A stretch of DNA of 64,000 nt from Paraglaciecola mesophila (GTDB lineage: Bacteria; Pseudomonadota; Gammaproteobacteria; Enterobacterales; Alteromonadaceae): assembly GCF_009906955.1 (NCBI RefSeq), contig NZ_CP047656.1, forward strand, positions 3,409,001 to 3,473,000, written 5' to 3'. Below are positions 18,725 through 26,867 of this stretch, piece after piece. The translations under genes were made by a program, and so were the position numbers. The notes beneath the pieces were generated by a model. It was given only the letters and a program-made list of their open reading frames with translations, was not told the DNA's origin and did not search any database. How positions within the stretch are numbered: the first letter of the stretch is position 1; every line of letters begins with the position of its first letter.

Positions 18725-19318
18725 ATGACGAAACCCATAACGTTATTAGTGATAATGATGAGCTGTTGTTTTAGTGCTGCGGGTAAAGTGCATTTGCATG
18801 GTCAAGGCCAGTTGTTTGTCTCACAAGAAAACAATGACTGGCACGTTGCGTTTATTTTGCCCGCTGCTGACGTACTCGGCTTTGAACATAGCCCCGCAAG
18901 TGCTGAACAGAAAAGGGTGTTACAGACACTTGCAAAAAGGCTAACTACAAATGACTCGGTGGTTAATTTACGTGGTAAATGCACACTCAGTGAAGCAACA
19001 CATTCTTTGTTGACCGAGCACGACGAGGATCACGAATCTGCTACTGGGTATGAAGATGAGCACGAAGATGGCTCCGACCATGGCAATCATGAGGGTGCGC
19101 ATCACGAGGCTGACGACCACGAACGTCATGAAGCGCATGCCAAGCACACAGATGTAGAGGTTGAATACCATTTCGCATGTGCTTCAAGTGCTAAGACGTT
19201 ATCAGTGACTTTGTTTCAATGGGTACCAACCTTAAGCCGTATTCAAGCGCAGTGGATAACGCAAGTGAGCCAAGGAAGCGCGACTTTAACCCCTGCAAAC
19301 CCCACCTTGGAATGGTGA
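18725..19318 (+). CDS. zrgA: ZrgA-family (DUF2796) periplasmic zinc protein
   Basis: Exported protein of 197 aa with signal peptide (about residues 1-19, cleaved near SAAGK). The mature protein starts KVHLHGQGQL, the DUF2796 N-terminus, and contains a long His/Asp/Glu-rich linker (about residues 98-145, with repeated HE and DH pairs) likely to bind zinc. ZrgA of Vibrio cholerae is a Zur-regulated protein of a zinc uptake locus that also includes an ABC transporter, and an ABC pair is found 7 kb downstream here. The start has GAAGGAG 8 nt upstream. It is divergent from the TonB receptor and closely followed by zur. Confidence 0.82.
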   Translation: MTKPITLLVIMMSCCFSAAGKVHLHGQGQLFVSQENNDWHVAFILPAADVLGFEHSPASAEQKRVLQTLAKRLTTNDSVVNLRGKCTLSEATHSLLTEHDEDHESATGYEDEHEDGSDHGNHEGAHHEADDHERHEAHAKHTDVEVEYHFACASSAKTLSVTLFQWVPTLSRIQAQWITQVSQGSATLTPANPTLEW

Positions 19319-19320
19319 GC

Positions 19321-19788
19321 ATGACGGCTGAGTTCGCAAAGGAGTATTTCGACATTGCCAAAGGGGTTTGTGAAAAAGCAGGTAGTCGGTTAACGGATAC
19401 TCGCCAACATATGCTTGAGGTGCTACTTGAAGTCGATAAACCATTGTCTGCGTACGAAATCACCGAGGAATATAACCAGCTTATTGAGCCGAAAATTAAG
19501 ACGATGTCTGTGTATCGCATATTGGATTTTTTAGAGTCTGTGCATTTGGTACACCGTCTGCAATCGATCAATAAATACGTCCTTTGCAATCATTCTTTGG
19601 GTGCTTGTCATCATCACCCACCCCTGTACCTGATTTGCAAATCTTGCCAACACATCGAAGAAGTTGAACTCGCTGATGAGGTCATAAGCACCCTTACTCG
19701 GCAGGCCAAAAGTGTTGGTTTTTCATCCGTCGGTTCACAAGTGGAGCTGTATAGCTTGTGCACAAAATGCAAATCGACAATTAACTAG
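19321..19788 (+). CDS. zur: Zinc uptake regulator Zur (Fur family)
   Basis: DNA-binding zinc sensor of 155 aa: winged helix (about residues 1-80, with RLTDTRQHMLEVLL and MSVYRILDFL) and a C-terminal metal/dimerisation domain with ACHHHPP and two CxxC pairs (CKSC and CTKC) forming the structural zinc site. ATG 19321 is 2 bp after the zrgA stop, in a GGTGAG context; ATG 19312, overlapping zrgA, is also possible. The setting among FolE2, COG0523, DUF1826 and zinc receptors identifies it as Zur rather than Fur. It is expected to repress the island when zinc is sufficient. Confidence 0.9.
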   Translation: MTAEFAKEYFDIAKGVCEKAGSRLTDTRQHMLEVLLEVDKPLSAYEITEEYNQLIEPKIKTMSVYRILDFLESVHLVHRLQSINKYVLCNHSLGACHHHPPLYLICKSCQHIEEVELADEVISTLTRQAKSVGFSSVGSQVELYSLCTKCKSTIN

Positions 19789-19806
19789 CATCTTTCGAGG
19801 ACCCCT

Positions 19807-20217
19807 ATGACCAAGTTACAACATGTGAGCGATAAGGCGGCAGTAGGCCTGTCGTTGTTATGCATGGTTCACTGCCTTTTCTTACCCATCGTTTTAATAC
19901 TACTGCCACCGCTATCTGGTGCGTTGGCATTTAATGACGAGCTATTTCATCGCTGGATGTTGTATGCAGTCGTGCCCATCAGTTCAGTGGCACTGCTTAT
20001 CGGCTTTTTTCATCATCGCAGCAATAAAGTATTGATGATTTGTTTAACAGGACTGGCGCTTTTAATTGCCGCCACCCTGTTGGGACATAAGGTATTGGGT
20101 AAGTACGGTGAGGTTATTTTAACCGTGATTGGCTCAAGTATTATCGCTTATGGCCACCTGCTTAACTATCACCTACGTCGTCAATGCAACCAGGCAGACT
20201 CACTCAAACAGGACTAA
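19807..20217 (+). CDS. MerC-domain membrane protein
   Basis: Small inner-membrane protein of 136 aa with four hydrophobic segments. Helix 1 contains a CxxxxC pair ([11 protein letters not shown]) typical of MerC-like metal transport proteins. It lies between zur and the COG0523 GTPase with short gaps (18 and 5 bp), so it belongs to the Zur operon. MerC was described for mercuric ion; here zinc or another divalent metal is more likely by context. Confidence 0.8.
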   Translation: MTKLQHVSDKAAVGLSLLCMVHCLFLPIVLILLPPLSGALAFNDELFHRWMLYAVVPISSVALLIGFFHHRSNKVLMICLTGLALLIAATLLGHKVLGKYGEVILTVIGSSIIAYGHLLNYHLRRQCNQADSLKQD

Positions 20218-20222
20218 TTTTA

Positions 20223-21449
20223 ATGCAAGACACAACGCTAAGCGCCGTGCAGCACAAGCTACCGGTAACCGTGCTTTCTGGCTTTTTAGGGGCCGGCAAG
20301 ACCACTGTGCTCAGTCATATTCTGAATAATCGCCAAGGCAAAAAAGTGGCCGTTATCGTAAATGATATGAGTGAAATTAACATCGATGGCTCATTGTTAA
20401 AAAACGATATTTCACTGAGTCGCAATGATGAAAAGCTGGTTGAAATGAGCAACGGCTGTATTTGTTGCACCCTAAGGGAAGATTTATTAATCGAAGTGGG
20501 CAAACTCGCCAACTCTGGTCAATTCGATTATCTCGTCATTGAATCAACGGGTATTTCAGAGCCTTTACCTGTCGCTGAAACCTTTACCTTTGCCGATGAA
20601 GACGGCGTGTCTTTGTCGGATGTTGCCACCCTAGATACCATGGTTACCGTGGTTGATGGTGTGAATTTTCTGAAAGATTATGACGAAGCCAAGTACTTAT
20701 CTGAAACCGACGAAAGTTTAGGTGAAGAGGATGAGCGCAGCGTCGCCGATTTACTTATAGAGCAAGTGGAGTTTGCTGACGTGTTGTTGGTATCAAAAAC
20801 CGACTTGATTGCTAGCGCCGAAGTAGAACGTTTACATGCCATCCTAAAAAATCTTAATACCCGAGCGCGCATCATTCCCATTAAAAATGGCCAAGTGAAC
20901 ATAGCGGATATTATCGGCACTGGGCTATTTGATTTTGAGCAAGCGCAACAAGCCCCCGGTTGGTTGCAAGAAATGCGCGGCGAGCACACCCCAGAAACAG
21001 AAGAATATGGCATACAAAGTTTTAGCTACGTGGCGAGAAGGCCATTTCATCCGCAAAAGTTTTATGACTTTGTGCATCACACCAAAGGCTACGGCAAATT
21101 ACTGCGCTCAAAAGGTTATTTTTGGTTGGCGTCGCGCCCTGAATTTGCTGGGCAATGGAATCAAGCGGGTGGTATAGCACGCTATGGTTTTGGTGGTTTA
21201 TTTTGGAAAGCAGTACCTAAAGCCCAATGGCCAACTGACGAAGATTATCTTGAGTCGATCAACGCCTCATGGGAAGAGCCCTTTGGGGATATGCGTCAAG
21301 AATTGGTGTTTATAGGCCAAAACCTAGATGAGCCAGGGATAAGAGCAGCGCTAGATGAGTGTTTATTAGCGGATGAAGCGTTATTAAAAGGCAAGGCATA
21401 TTGGAAAACACTGCCTGACCCGTTTCCAACTTGGGAGAACGAAGCATGA
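20223..21449 (+). CDS. COG0523-family zinc metallochaperone GTPase (CobW/ZigA-like)
   Basis: G3E-class P-loop GTPase of 408 aa. Walker [10 protein letters not shown] is at residues 20-28 and the metal-binding CxCC motif (GCICC) has Cys at 79, 81 and 82. VVIEST-like switch residues follow, SKTD serves as the base-recognition motif, and there is a C-terminal CobW domain. ATG 20223 is chosen because the upstream in-frame start overlaps merC. Zur-linked members deliver zinc to essential enzymes during starvation. It is coupled by a 4 bp overlap to DUF1826. Confidence 0.9.
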   Translation: MQDTTLSAVQHKLPVTVLSGFLGAGKTTVLSHILNNRQGKKVAVIVNDMSEINIDGSLLKNDISLSRNDEKLVEMSNGCICCTLREDLLIEVGKLANSGQFDYLVIESTGISEPLPVAETFTFADEDGVSLSDVATLDTMVTVVDGVNFLKDYDEAKYLSETDESLGEEDERSVADLLIEQVEFADVLLVSKTDLIASAEVERLHAILKNLNTRARIIPIKNGQVNIADIIGTGLFDFEQAQQAPGWLQEMRGEHTPETEEYGIQSFSYVARRPFHPQKFYDFVHHTKGYGKLLRSKGYFWLASRPEFAGQWNQAGGIARYGFGGLFWKAVPKAQWPTDEDYLESINASWEEPFGDMRQELVFIGQNLDEPGIRAALDECLLADEALLKGKAYWKTLPDPFPTWENEA

Positions 21450-22141
21450 GCATAGCCACACCCCTGCATAATCAAGTGCTCTGGAATGAGCAACATGCTG
21501 GCGCATTCGGTGAAATGACCTATTCACAAGGCAATGAGTACACAGTGTTGCCAGATATTTACCAAGATAACCACAACCTAGTGGTTTGGCAGCGCACCCT
21601 AAGCGACGAGCTAATCGCTCATGTAGCGCATTGCATAGCTGAAAACCCACGGCTTAATCTAGAAAAAGGCATAGCGGCAAACGCAATTGTCGAGGATGTC
21701 AATGCTGCGTTAACGCCCCTTGGGTTTAATGCAGAGTTGACGGGAAACATCGCGTCCCTAGTGGATATGTTCTGTTGCTTGTTCGATCTAAAACGAGCGG
21801 GCCTACGCCTTAAAGTGTTAGAGCAAGCTATGTGTCCTCGTTTTCATGTGGATTGGGTGCCGTGTCGTTTGGTGACAACCTTTAGCGGAACAGGCACCCA
21901 GTGGATCCCCCACGACAAAGTTGATCGTACTAAGTTAGGGACAGGGAATAAGGGTATGCCAGATGATAAATCCGGTTTGTATCGTGATGCCAGTGCCATT
22001 CAAGTGCTGTCATCAGGAGATGTCGCGCTACTTAAAGGCGAAGGTTGGGAAGGCAACGAAGGCATGGGTTTGGTGCATCGCTCGCCCCCTAACAATGCCA
22101 ACGAAAAGCGTCTGTTACTTACCTTGGACTTCATATCGTGA
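21446..22141 (+). CDS. DUF1826 domain-containing protein of the Zur operon
   Basis: Protein of 231 aa of unknown biochemical function, recurrently found beside COG0523 GTPases and FolE2 in Zur regulons. ATG 21446 overlaps the GTPase stop (ATGA). Conserved-looking features are [25 protein letters not shown] and a C-terminal GLVHRSPP, with several His, Cys and Asp residues that could form a metal or active site. It has no signal peptide or membrane segment, so it is cytoplasmic. Confidence 0.82.
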   Translation: MSIATPLHNQVLWNEQHAGAFGEMTYSQGNEYTVLPDIYQDNHNLVVWQRTLSDELIAHVAHCIAENPRLNLEKGIAANAIVEDVNAALTPLGFNAELTGNIASLVDMFCCLFDLKRAGLRLKVLEQAMCPRFHVDWVPCRLVTTFSGTGTQWIPHDKVDRTKLGTGNKGMPDDKSGLYRDASAIQVLSSGDVALLKGEGWEGNEGMGLVHRSPPNNANEKRLLLTLDFIS

Positions 22142-22231
22142 CTAAACATTTAACCGTGCTCGGGTCCGTTGCCGAGCTAAAAACAACACAGCATCATCAT
22201 TTGATTATCCATTGAGGGGCATGTTTACAAT

Positions 22232-23152
22232 ATGAGTATAAATTTACCGGATGTTACGTCCAGCGAGAACGTAGCCTCTGCTGCACCACTTAAATGGGTC
22301 GGTATGGAAGGCATTGCCGTACCTATTCAGGTGCCTTTGACAGGCCATGAAACTGCCAATGTCAGCGCTAAAACAGATGTGTTTGTTAGCTTAGATAAAC
22401 GCAACGCGAAAGGCATTCATATGTCGCGTCTATTCATTAAGCTAAATGACATTCTAGGCGTAGAGTTACTCAGCGGTGAGACGCTGACCAGGTTGCTTAA
22501 TGAACTGATTGCATCTCAAGAAGGGCTTAGTCAAGGCGCTAAAGTAAATCTCGACTTTGAGCTCACATTGCACAAAAAGGCTTTGCTGAGTAATGAGTTT
22601 GGCTACCAAAGTTATCCTATTGGCATATCTAAACAGCAAATTAACGAAAAAATGCTGACAGTGGTCTCTTTAACGATCCCTTATTCTAGTACCTGCCCAT
22701 GCTCCTCTGCGTTATCGCAACAAGCTTTAAGTGATGCCATTGCTGAGCGGTTTTCTGGTGATGTCATTTCAAAAGGTGAGTTATCCCAGTGGCTCACTTC
22801 CACAGGCGGTGCGGTGGCTACGCCACACAGCCAACGTTCTTACGCCTATATCAAATTAACGCTTGATGGGGATACCTTGCCCCATTTCCCTGAGTTAATT
22901 ACAGAGCTTGAAGGGGTGATAGGTACGCCAGTGCAAACCGCGGTAAAACGCCAAGATGAGCAAGCGTTCGCTAAGTTAAATGCTGAAAATTTAATGTTTT
23001 GTGAGGATGCAGCTAGGCGCTTAAAGAGAGCGCTTGAGAATGATAAAGGCCTGCTCGATTATTGGTTTAAAGTGGAGCACCAAGAAAGCTTACACGCTCA
23101 TAATGCCGTTGCCATTGATTTTAAGGATAAAGAGGATGGACAATCTATATAA
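22232..23152 (+). CDS. folE2: GTP cyclohydrolase FolE2 (type IB)
   Basis: Makes 7,8-dihydroneopterin triphosphate from GTP, the first step of folate synthesis; it can replace the zinc enzyme FolE when zinc is scarce because it accepts other metals. The protein is 306 aa, normal for the family, with the catalytic Cys region STCPCSSAL, GIHMSRLF near residue 65 and a C-terminal HNAVAIDF motif. It sits in the Zur operon 90 bp after DUF1826. The lipoprotein gene that follows overlaps it by 17 bp. Confidence 0.93.
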   Translation: MSINLPDVTSSENVASAAPLKWVGMEGIAVPIQVPLTGHETANVSAKTDVFVSLDKRNAKGIHMSRLFIKLNDILGVELLSGETLTRLLNELIASQEGLSQGAKVNLDFELTLHKKALLSNEFGYQSYPIGISKQQINEKMLTVVSLTIPYSSTCPCSSALSQQALSDAIAERFSGDVISKGELSQWLTSTGGAVATPHSQRSYAYIKLTLDGDTLPHFPELITELEGVIGTPVQTAVKRQDEQAFAKLNAENLMFCEDAARRLKRALENDKGLLDYWFKVEHQESLHAHNAVAIDFKDKEDGQSI

Positions 23153-24137
23153 AGCGCTATTGTTGACAGCGGCTGTAGCCCTGGGGACGGGGTGCTCAAC
23201 ACATAATGCCGCTTCTGATCTAGCGAGCAAAAAAGCATTAGAGCAGGCCACCTCTGCAGAGATAGTTGCACGCGAGCAAGGTCGTTATGAGATCAGCGGT
23301 TTCAAAGTGGCTACCTGGAATACGGAGCACTTTGCTTATCCTAGTGATACAGGTTGCAGACCAAGAACCAGCAAAGAGATTGCGGCGATGAAAGCCTATG
23401 TGGCAGGCTTAGGTGCCAGTGTGATTGCCTTGCAAGAGGTGGCATCGACCCAAGCTCTTGATTTAGTTTTTCCTGAAAGTGAATGGGATTTGGTCTTTTC
23501 TGCTCGACCTGACAGCCCTTCATACGAGTGTCGAGAAAGCGGTTTTACCTCTACTCAGCAAAAGGTGGCGTTTGCTATTCGTAAAGGCACCCAAATTTTA
23601 GATGTACAACAAAATGACCAACTAGCATTACACAAAGTGGGCTTACGCTATGGGTTAGCGGTCACGGTTGAAACCCCATTAGGCCCGACCGCTATGTTAA
23701 ACGTGCACTTAAAAAGTGGTTGCTTTGTGGACGATTACACGGCCAGCGATAAGGACTCATGTCAGACGCTTGCTCAGCAAATTCCTGTTATAGAGCAGTG
23801 GCTAACAGAGCATCAATCGTTGGCAATGCCTTACATGGTGCTAGGCGATTTTAATCACAGGTTGGCAAGTGCGGATAATTATCTGGCGAGTAGATTAACC
23901 AGCGATAAATACGATGTAGATATCGCTACACGGCACCTTGTTGGCTGTCATCCACGCTACCCAGAGCCAATTGATCATATTTTAATTGGTGGGGTAAAAG
24001 CGGCGTCTATCGCCTCGACTGCCCATGTGTATAAGTATGACGGCATGAATGGAAGTACTCCGCATGATAAGAGCCTAAAGGCTCAGGAAAAGGCCATGTT
24101 AAGCGATCACTGTGCTGTGTCTGTTACGCTTATGTAG
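23136..24137 (+). CDS. Endonuclease/exonuclease/phosphatase-fold lipoprotein
   Basis: Secreted hydrolase of about 333 aa. ATG 23136 has AAGAGG upstream, overlaps folE2 by 17 bp and yields a lipoprotein signal ending LGTGC. The metal-dependent EEP fold is recognisable from KVATWNTEHF, LQEVAS, LNVHLKSGC, VLGDFNHRL and SDHCAV, supplying the usual Asn, Glu, His, Asp and Asp-His residues. Several Cys residues lie in the mature domain. Its coupling to folE2 suggests it is induced by zinc limitation; releasing nucleotides, phosphate or metal from extracellular DNA or organic phosphate is inference. Confidence 0.78.
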   Translation: MDNLYKALLLTAAVALGTGCSTHNAASDLASKKALEQATSAEIVAREQGRYEISGFKVATWNTEHFAYPSDTGCRPRTSKEIAAMKAYVAGLGASVIALQEVASTQALDLVFPESEWDLVFSARPDSPSYECRESGFTSTQQKVAFAIRKGTQILDVQQNDQLALHKVGLRYGLAVTVETPLGPTAMLNVHLKSGCFVDDYTASDKDSCQTLAQQIPVIEQWLTEHQSLAMPYMVLGDFNHRLASADNYLASRLTSDKYDVDIATRHLVGCHPRYPEPIDHILIGGVKAASIASTAHVYKYDGMNGSTPHDKSLKAQEKAMLSDHCAVSVTLM

Positions 24138-24172
24138 GCGCAGTGTTCATTAGGCTTGTGCAGGTATAGAGC

Positions 24173-24205
24173 ACCGCAAGGTTATACCAATTTAATGCTT
24201 GCGGT
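24173..24205. other. Hairpin between convergent genes of the zinc island
   Basis: An 8 bp inverted repeat (ACCGCAAG 24173-24180 and CTTGCGGT 24198-24205) spans the stop codon of the minus-strand DUF3299 gene. It may aid termination in either direction, but no T-tract follows. Confidence 0.4.
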
Positions 24206-24854
24206 ATTCATCTGGTTGTTCGTCGAACGCTGTGATGTGTGACAGGTTCAGTATGTATGCTGATGTACCTTGATGATCTTCAAACAAGCCTTTTTCCAGC
24301 ACACCAGTGAGGGTGAAGGCTTGGCTCATCATGATCTTAGAAAAACCATCAATTAAATCCACATAAATTAACTGGTTAGGGGGAGGCGGCGGGTAATGAA
24401 TACAGGCTCCGTAATAAGGCACCAAGAAAAACCGTTTTACGCTTCTATCATCGTTTAAGTCAATCGGCACCATATAGCCTGAAATACGCACTGCTTTGCC
24501 TATGAGGGGCTCAACCACGTTTGTCGAATACAGCGCGGATTGATATTGCTCGTCTGTGGTGGCTTGCAAAGAAAGTGTCACCTGTTCACTGAGCGCTTTG
24601 TCACCGCTGGACTGATATTTATCTAATACGTCTTGATCCGCATTGGGTAGTAGGTCACGCCACCCTAATTGAATGATGTCGCTGTTGCTCAATCGGTTGC
24701 GTAAATCCATATCTGGGGTCACGTACAACTCAGGGCTAGCTAGCTCATTGTATATGTTAGCGAGGTAATTTTTGTCTTGGCATTTTGTTAGTGAGACGCC
24801 AGCCGCAAAAAAGAACAGCATGATACCCACTATTTTTAGTTTGTTAATCAACAT
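24192..24854 (-). CDS. DUF3299 protein, copy A, in the zinc ABC cluster
   Basis: Exported protein of 220 aa with an N-terminal hydrophobic segment (about residues 8-22) and a Cys at 26 (LTKC), so membrane-anchored or secreted. The C-terminal DUF3299 domain has the conserved block FLVPYYGACIHYPPPPPNQ, whose Cys and His are likely metal or active-site residues. A paralogue lies two genes upstream in the same direction. DUF3299 proteins accompany ABC transporters in Zur-type loci of Vibrio and relatives. No enzymatic activity is established from sequence. Confidence 0.75.
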   Translation of the reverse strand: MLINKLKIVGIMLFFFAAGVSLTKCQDKNYLANIYNELASPELYVTPDMDLRNRLSNSDIIQLGWRDLLPNADQDVLDKYQSSGDKALSEQVTLSLQATTDEQYQSALYSTNVVEPLIGKAVRISGYMVPIDLNDDRSVKRFFLVPYYGACIHYPPPPPNQLIYVDLIDGFSKIMMSQAFTLTGVLEKGLFEDHQGTSAYILNLSHITAFDEQPDEYRKH

Positions 24855-24993
24855 GCTCTCGTTATTTCCGGTTCGCCTGTGCTATGAGCGATTTTGCTTT
24901 TAGCAATCAAACGGTTAAGGGAGGACTGGGAATTCATACTGCTCATTGGCTCATAAGGGCATTGTTGTTAAGGGCGAACCAGGAGGCCAGTTA

Positions 24994-25452
24994 TCATATG
25001 GCGTTTACGGTAACATGCTGAGAAAAATCAACTTTTTCTTCACGTTTGAGTGCATTTATGTGTACTGATATTTTATGGTGACCCACCTTACTGACTTTGT
25101 ATTTCAATGGATAGCTGCCAGATACGCCCGCAGCGGTTAACCTTGTGTCGCTCAACAAGGTAACGTCTTCACTGCCTGAAAAGGTAATGACGACATTTTG
25201 GTATGTCTCAGGTACAGCGTATTCAATATTAAGTATGGTAGACGTGTTCGTTTCGGCGTTAACTCTTGATGGGTGAGTAACATGCAAGGGTTGCTCGAAA
25301 TCTTGCTGATACTGAATTTGTTTCATTGGATGAAACGACGAATATATACCGAACCCTAAACCGCCATGAAACTCGCATGCCTGCACCGCAAAAGGTAGTA
25401 GCCCTACCAGTGATAGAGACACGCTACAAAAAATGACTTTTAATGTGTGCAT
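24994..25452 (-). CDS. Small exported protein of the zinc ABC cluster, unknown
   Basis: I do not recognise this 152 aa protein. A signal peptide (residues 1-25, ending AVQA) would leave a mature N-terminus CEFHGGLGFG, placing Cys, Glu and His at the very start; more His and Met follow (FHPMKQ). The remainder looks like a small beta-rich domain. It lies between two DUF3299 genes. Its ATG directly abuts the upstream stop (TAAATG), with GAGGAGG inside the end of that gene, so the two are translationally coupled. A metal-binding periplasmic accessory is inferred. Confidence 0.6.
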   Translation of the reverse strand: MHTLKVIFCSVSLSLVGLLPFAVQACEFHGGLGFGIYSSFHPMKQIQYQQDFEQPLHVTHPSRVNAETNTSTILNIEYAVPETYQNVVITFSGSEDVTLLSDTRLTAAGVSGSYPLKYKVSKVGHHKISVHINALKREEKVDFSQHVTVNAI

Positions 25453-26034
25453 TTATTCCTCCTCGAAGGGGTAAGCTTTGTTTAGCTTGAGACGATACGC
25501 TGAGGTACCGAGAGCGTTTTCCTCGGTGTCGATTACCAGAGTACCTTCAAACCAGAATGGGTCATAAAGACTGTCGAGCTGTATGCCTTGTGGGGAGGTA
25601 CTATGAATGATTTGGTTAGGCGGCGGTGGCGGCATATGTAAGCAAGCGCCAAAATATGGCACGATAAAAAACTCTGTTATCTGCTGAGAATCGTCAGACT
25701 GCAAAGGAACGATGAAGCCGGGAATACGAATGCGTTTATTGGCATAAGTATCGATAACGCGGGTAGAACTCAATGCTTTTTGAAAACGCTTGGTGTTTTC
25801 GTCAACGCCTTCTTTTTCATTCAGTGCTTCGACTGAATCTTGCTCTGAACCATCTTCAATACCTAATAGATAATCAGGCGGGTTCATGAGAGCATCAAGA
25901 TCGTCCTTGGGCATCAGTGCAATCCACTCTATTTCTTGGTAGCTTTCACTGGCTTGTTCTGCATGTGCCACATTGGGCAAGATAATAATTAAGAGCAACG
26001 CGATGACGCGCACAGGTAAAATTTGTGTCTTCAT
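25453..26034 (-). CDS. DUF3299 protein, copy B, in the zinc ABC cluster
   Basis: Exported protein of 193 aa with a signal peptide ending near VAHAEQ. It has a DUF3299 domain with FIVPYFGACLHMPPPPPNQ, matching copy A in the Cys-x-His and poly-Pro block. It is the first gene of the minus-strand operon, divergent from the ABC ATPase; the Zur-box-like palindrome lies 48-62 bp upstream. In this clade such proteins probably act in the periplasm or at the inner membrane in metal handling, but this is not proven. Confidence 0.75.
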   Translation of the reverse strand: MKTQILPVRVIALLLIIILPNVAHAEQASESYQEIEWIALMPKDDLDALMNPPDYLLGIEDGSEQDSVEALNEKEGVDENTKRFQKALSSTRVIDTYANKRIRIPGFIVPLQSDDSQQITEFFIVPYFGACLHMPPPPPNQIIHSTSPQGIQLDSLYDPFWFEGTLVIDTEENALGTSAYRLKLNKAYPFEEE

Positions 26035-26081
26035 TTCTTACATCTTTGCTTTAAAAAGTGCTTCGTCTCAGATTGAAGTGA

Positions 26082-26096
26082 ATGTTATAACATATC
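26082..26096. promoter_or_regulatory. Zur-box-like site in the divergent DUF3299/ABC promoter
   Basis: ATGTTATAACAT (26082-26093) is a perfect palindrome, and in the register of the Zur core GTTATANTATAAC the stretch 26084-26096 differs at two positions. It lies between the divergent DUF3299 and ABC genes, so one site could control both transcripts. Confidence 0.6.
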
Positions 26097-26141
26097 AATT
26101 GTGATGTTGATAGTTTAAGATATTTTCAAAAAAACGGATCC

Positions 26142-26867
26142 ATGAAAGAAGTCAATACAGATAACCATGAGCCACATAAGCCATGGGCAATTAACCTGCA
26201 AAACGTGCAATTTCGCTATGGTAAATCGGGTGCAGAAAACGCATTGAATATCCCCCTTTGGCAAGTCGCCCGTGGTGAGCGGGTATTTTTGCATGGTGAT
26301 TCTGGCTCGGGCAAAACGACCTTGTTGAATTTGTTGTCGGGGGTGTTAACGCCGACTCAGGGGACTATTGAACTACTAGAGCAGCCTTTTTCGACGTTAT
26401 CCGCGCGGCGCAGAGACACTTTCAGGGCGCATCATATCGGAGTGGTATTTCAGCAGTTTAATCTAGTACCTTATTTGAGTGTGCTTAAAAATATTCAATT
26501 AGCCAATCACTTCGCGGCCAAGCGAGATAAAGATATTGTGGCCTCTGCTAATGCTATGCTGGCCAAATTGAACCTGCCTAGTGATGTATTGCACAAGCCG
26601 GCGAATGCTTTGAGTGTGGGGCAGCAGCAACGTGTTGCTATCGCTCGCGCGCTCATTAATCAGCCTGAATTGCTGTTGGTGGATGAGCCAACATCAGCCT
26701 TAGATGCATCAGCAAGAGATGCATTTATGACTATTCTGCTAGAGATGTGTGAAAGCGTAGAGGCTAGCTTGATATTTGTTAGCCATGATATGTCACTAAA
26801 GGAATTTTTTAATAGCCGCATTGATATGTCAAGTTTGAATAAACCATTTGAGGGCGCAGCATGTTAA
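26142..26867 (+). CDS. ABC transporter ATPase (MacB/LolD type), zinc cluster
   Basis: Cytoplasmic ATPase of 241 aa, intact: Walker A GDSGSGKTT (about residues 51-59), signature LSVGQQQRV (Gly to Val at the third position of the usual LSGGQ), Walker B LLLVDEPTSALD and switch His in FVSHD. It belongs to the LolD/MacB/FtsE class, whose partner permease has a large periplasmic domain; the next gene overlaps by 7 bp and is exactly that. With ZrgA and DUF3299 neighbours it is probably the Zrg-type zinc ABC transporter rather than an antibiotic or lipoprotein exporter. Confidence 0.85.
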   Translation: MKEVNTDNHEPHKPWAINLQNVQFRYGKSGAENALNIPLWQVARGERVFLHGDSGSGKTTLLNLLSGVLTPTQGTIELLEQPFSTLSARRRDTFRAHHIGVVFQQFNLVPYLSVLKNIQLANHFAAKRDKDIVASANAMLAKLNLPSDVLHKPANALSVGQQQRVAIARALINQPELLLVDEPTSALDASARDAFMTILLEMCESVEASLIFVSHDMSLKEFFNSRIDMSSLNKPFEGAAC

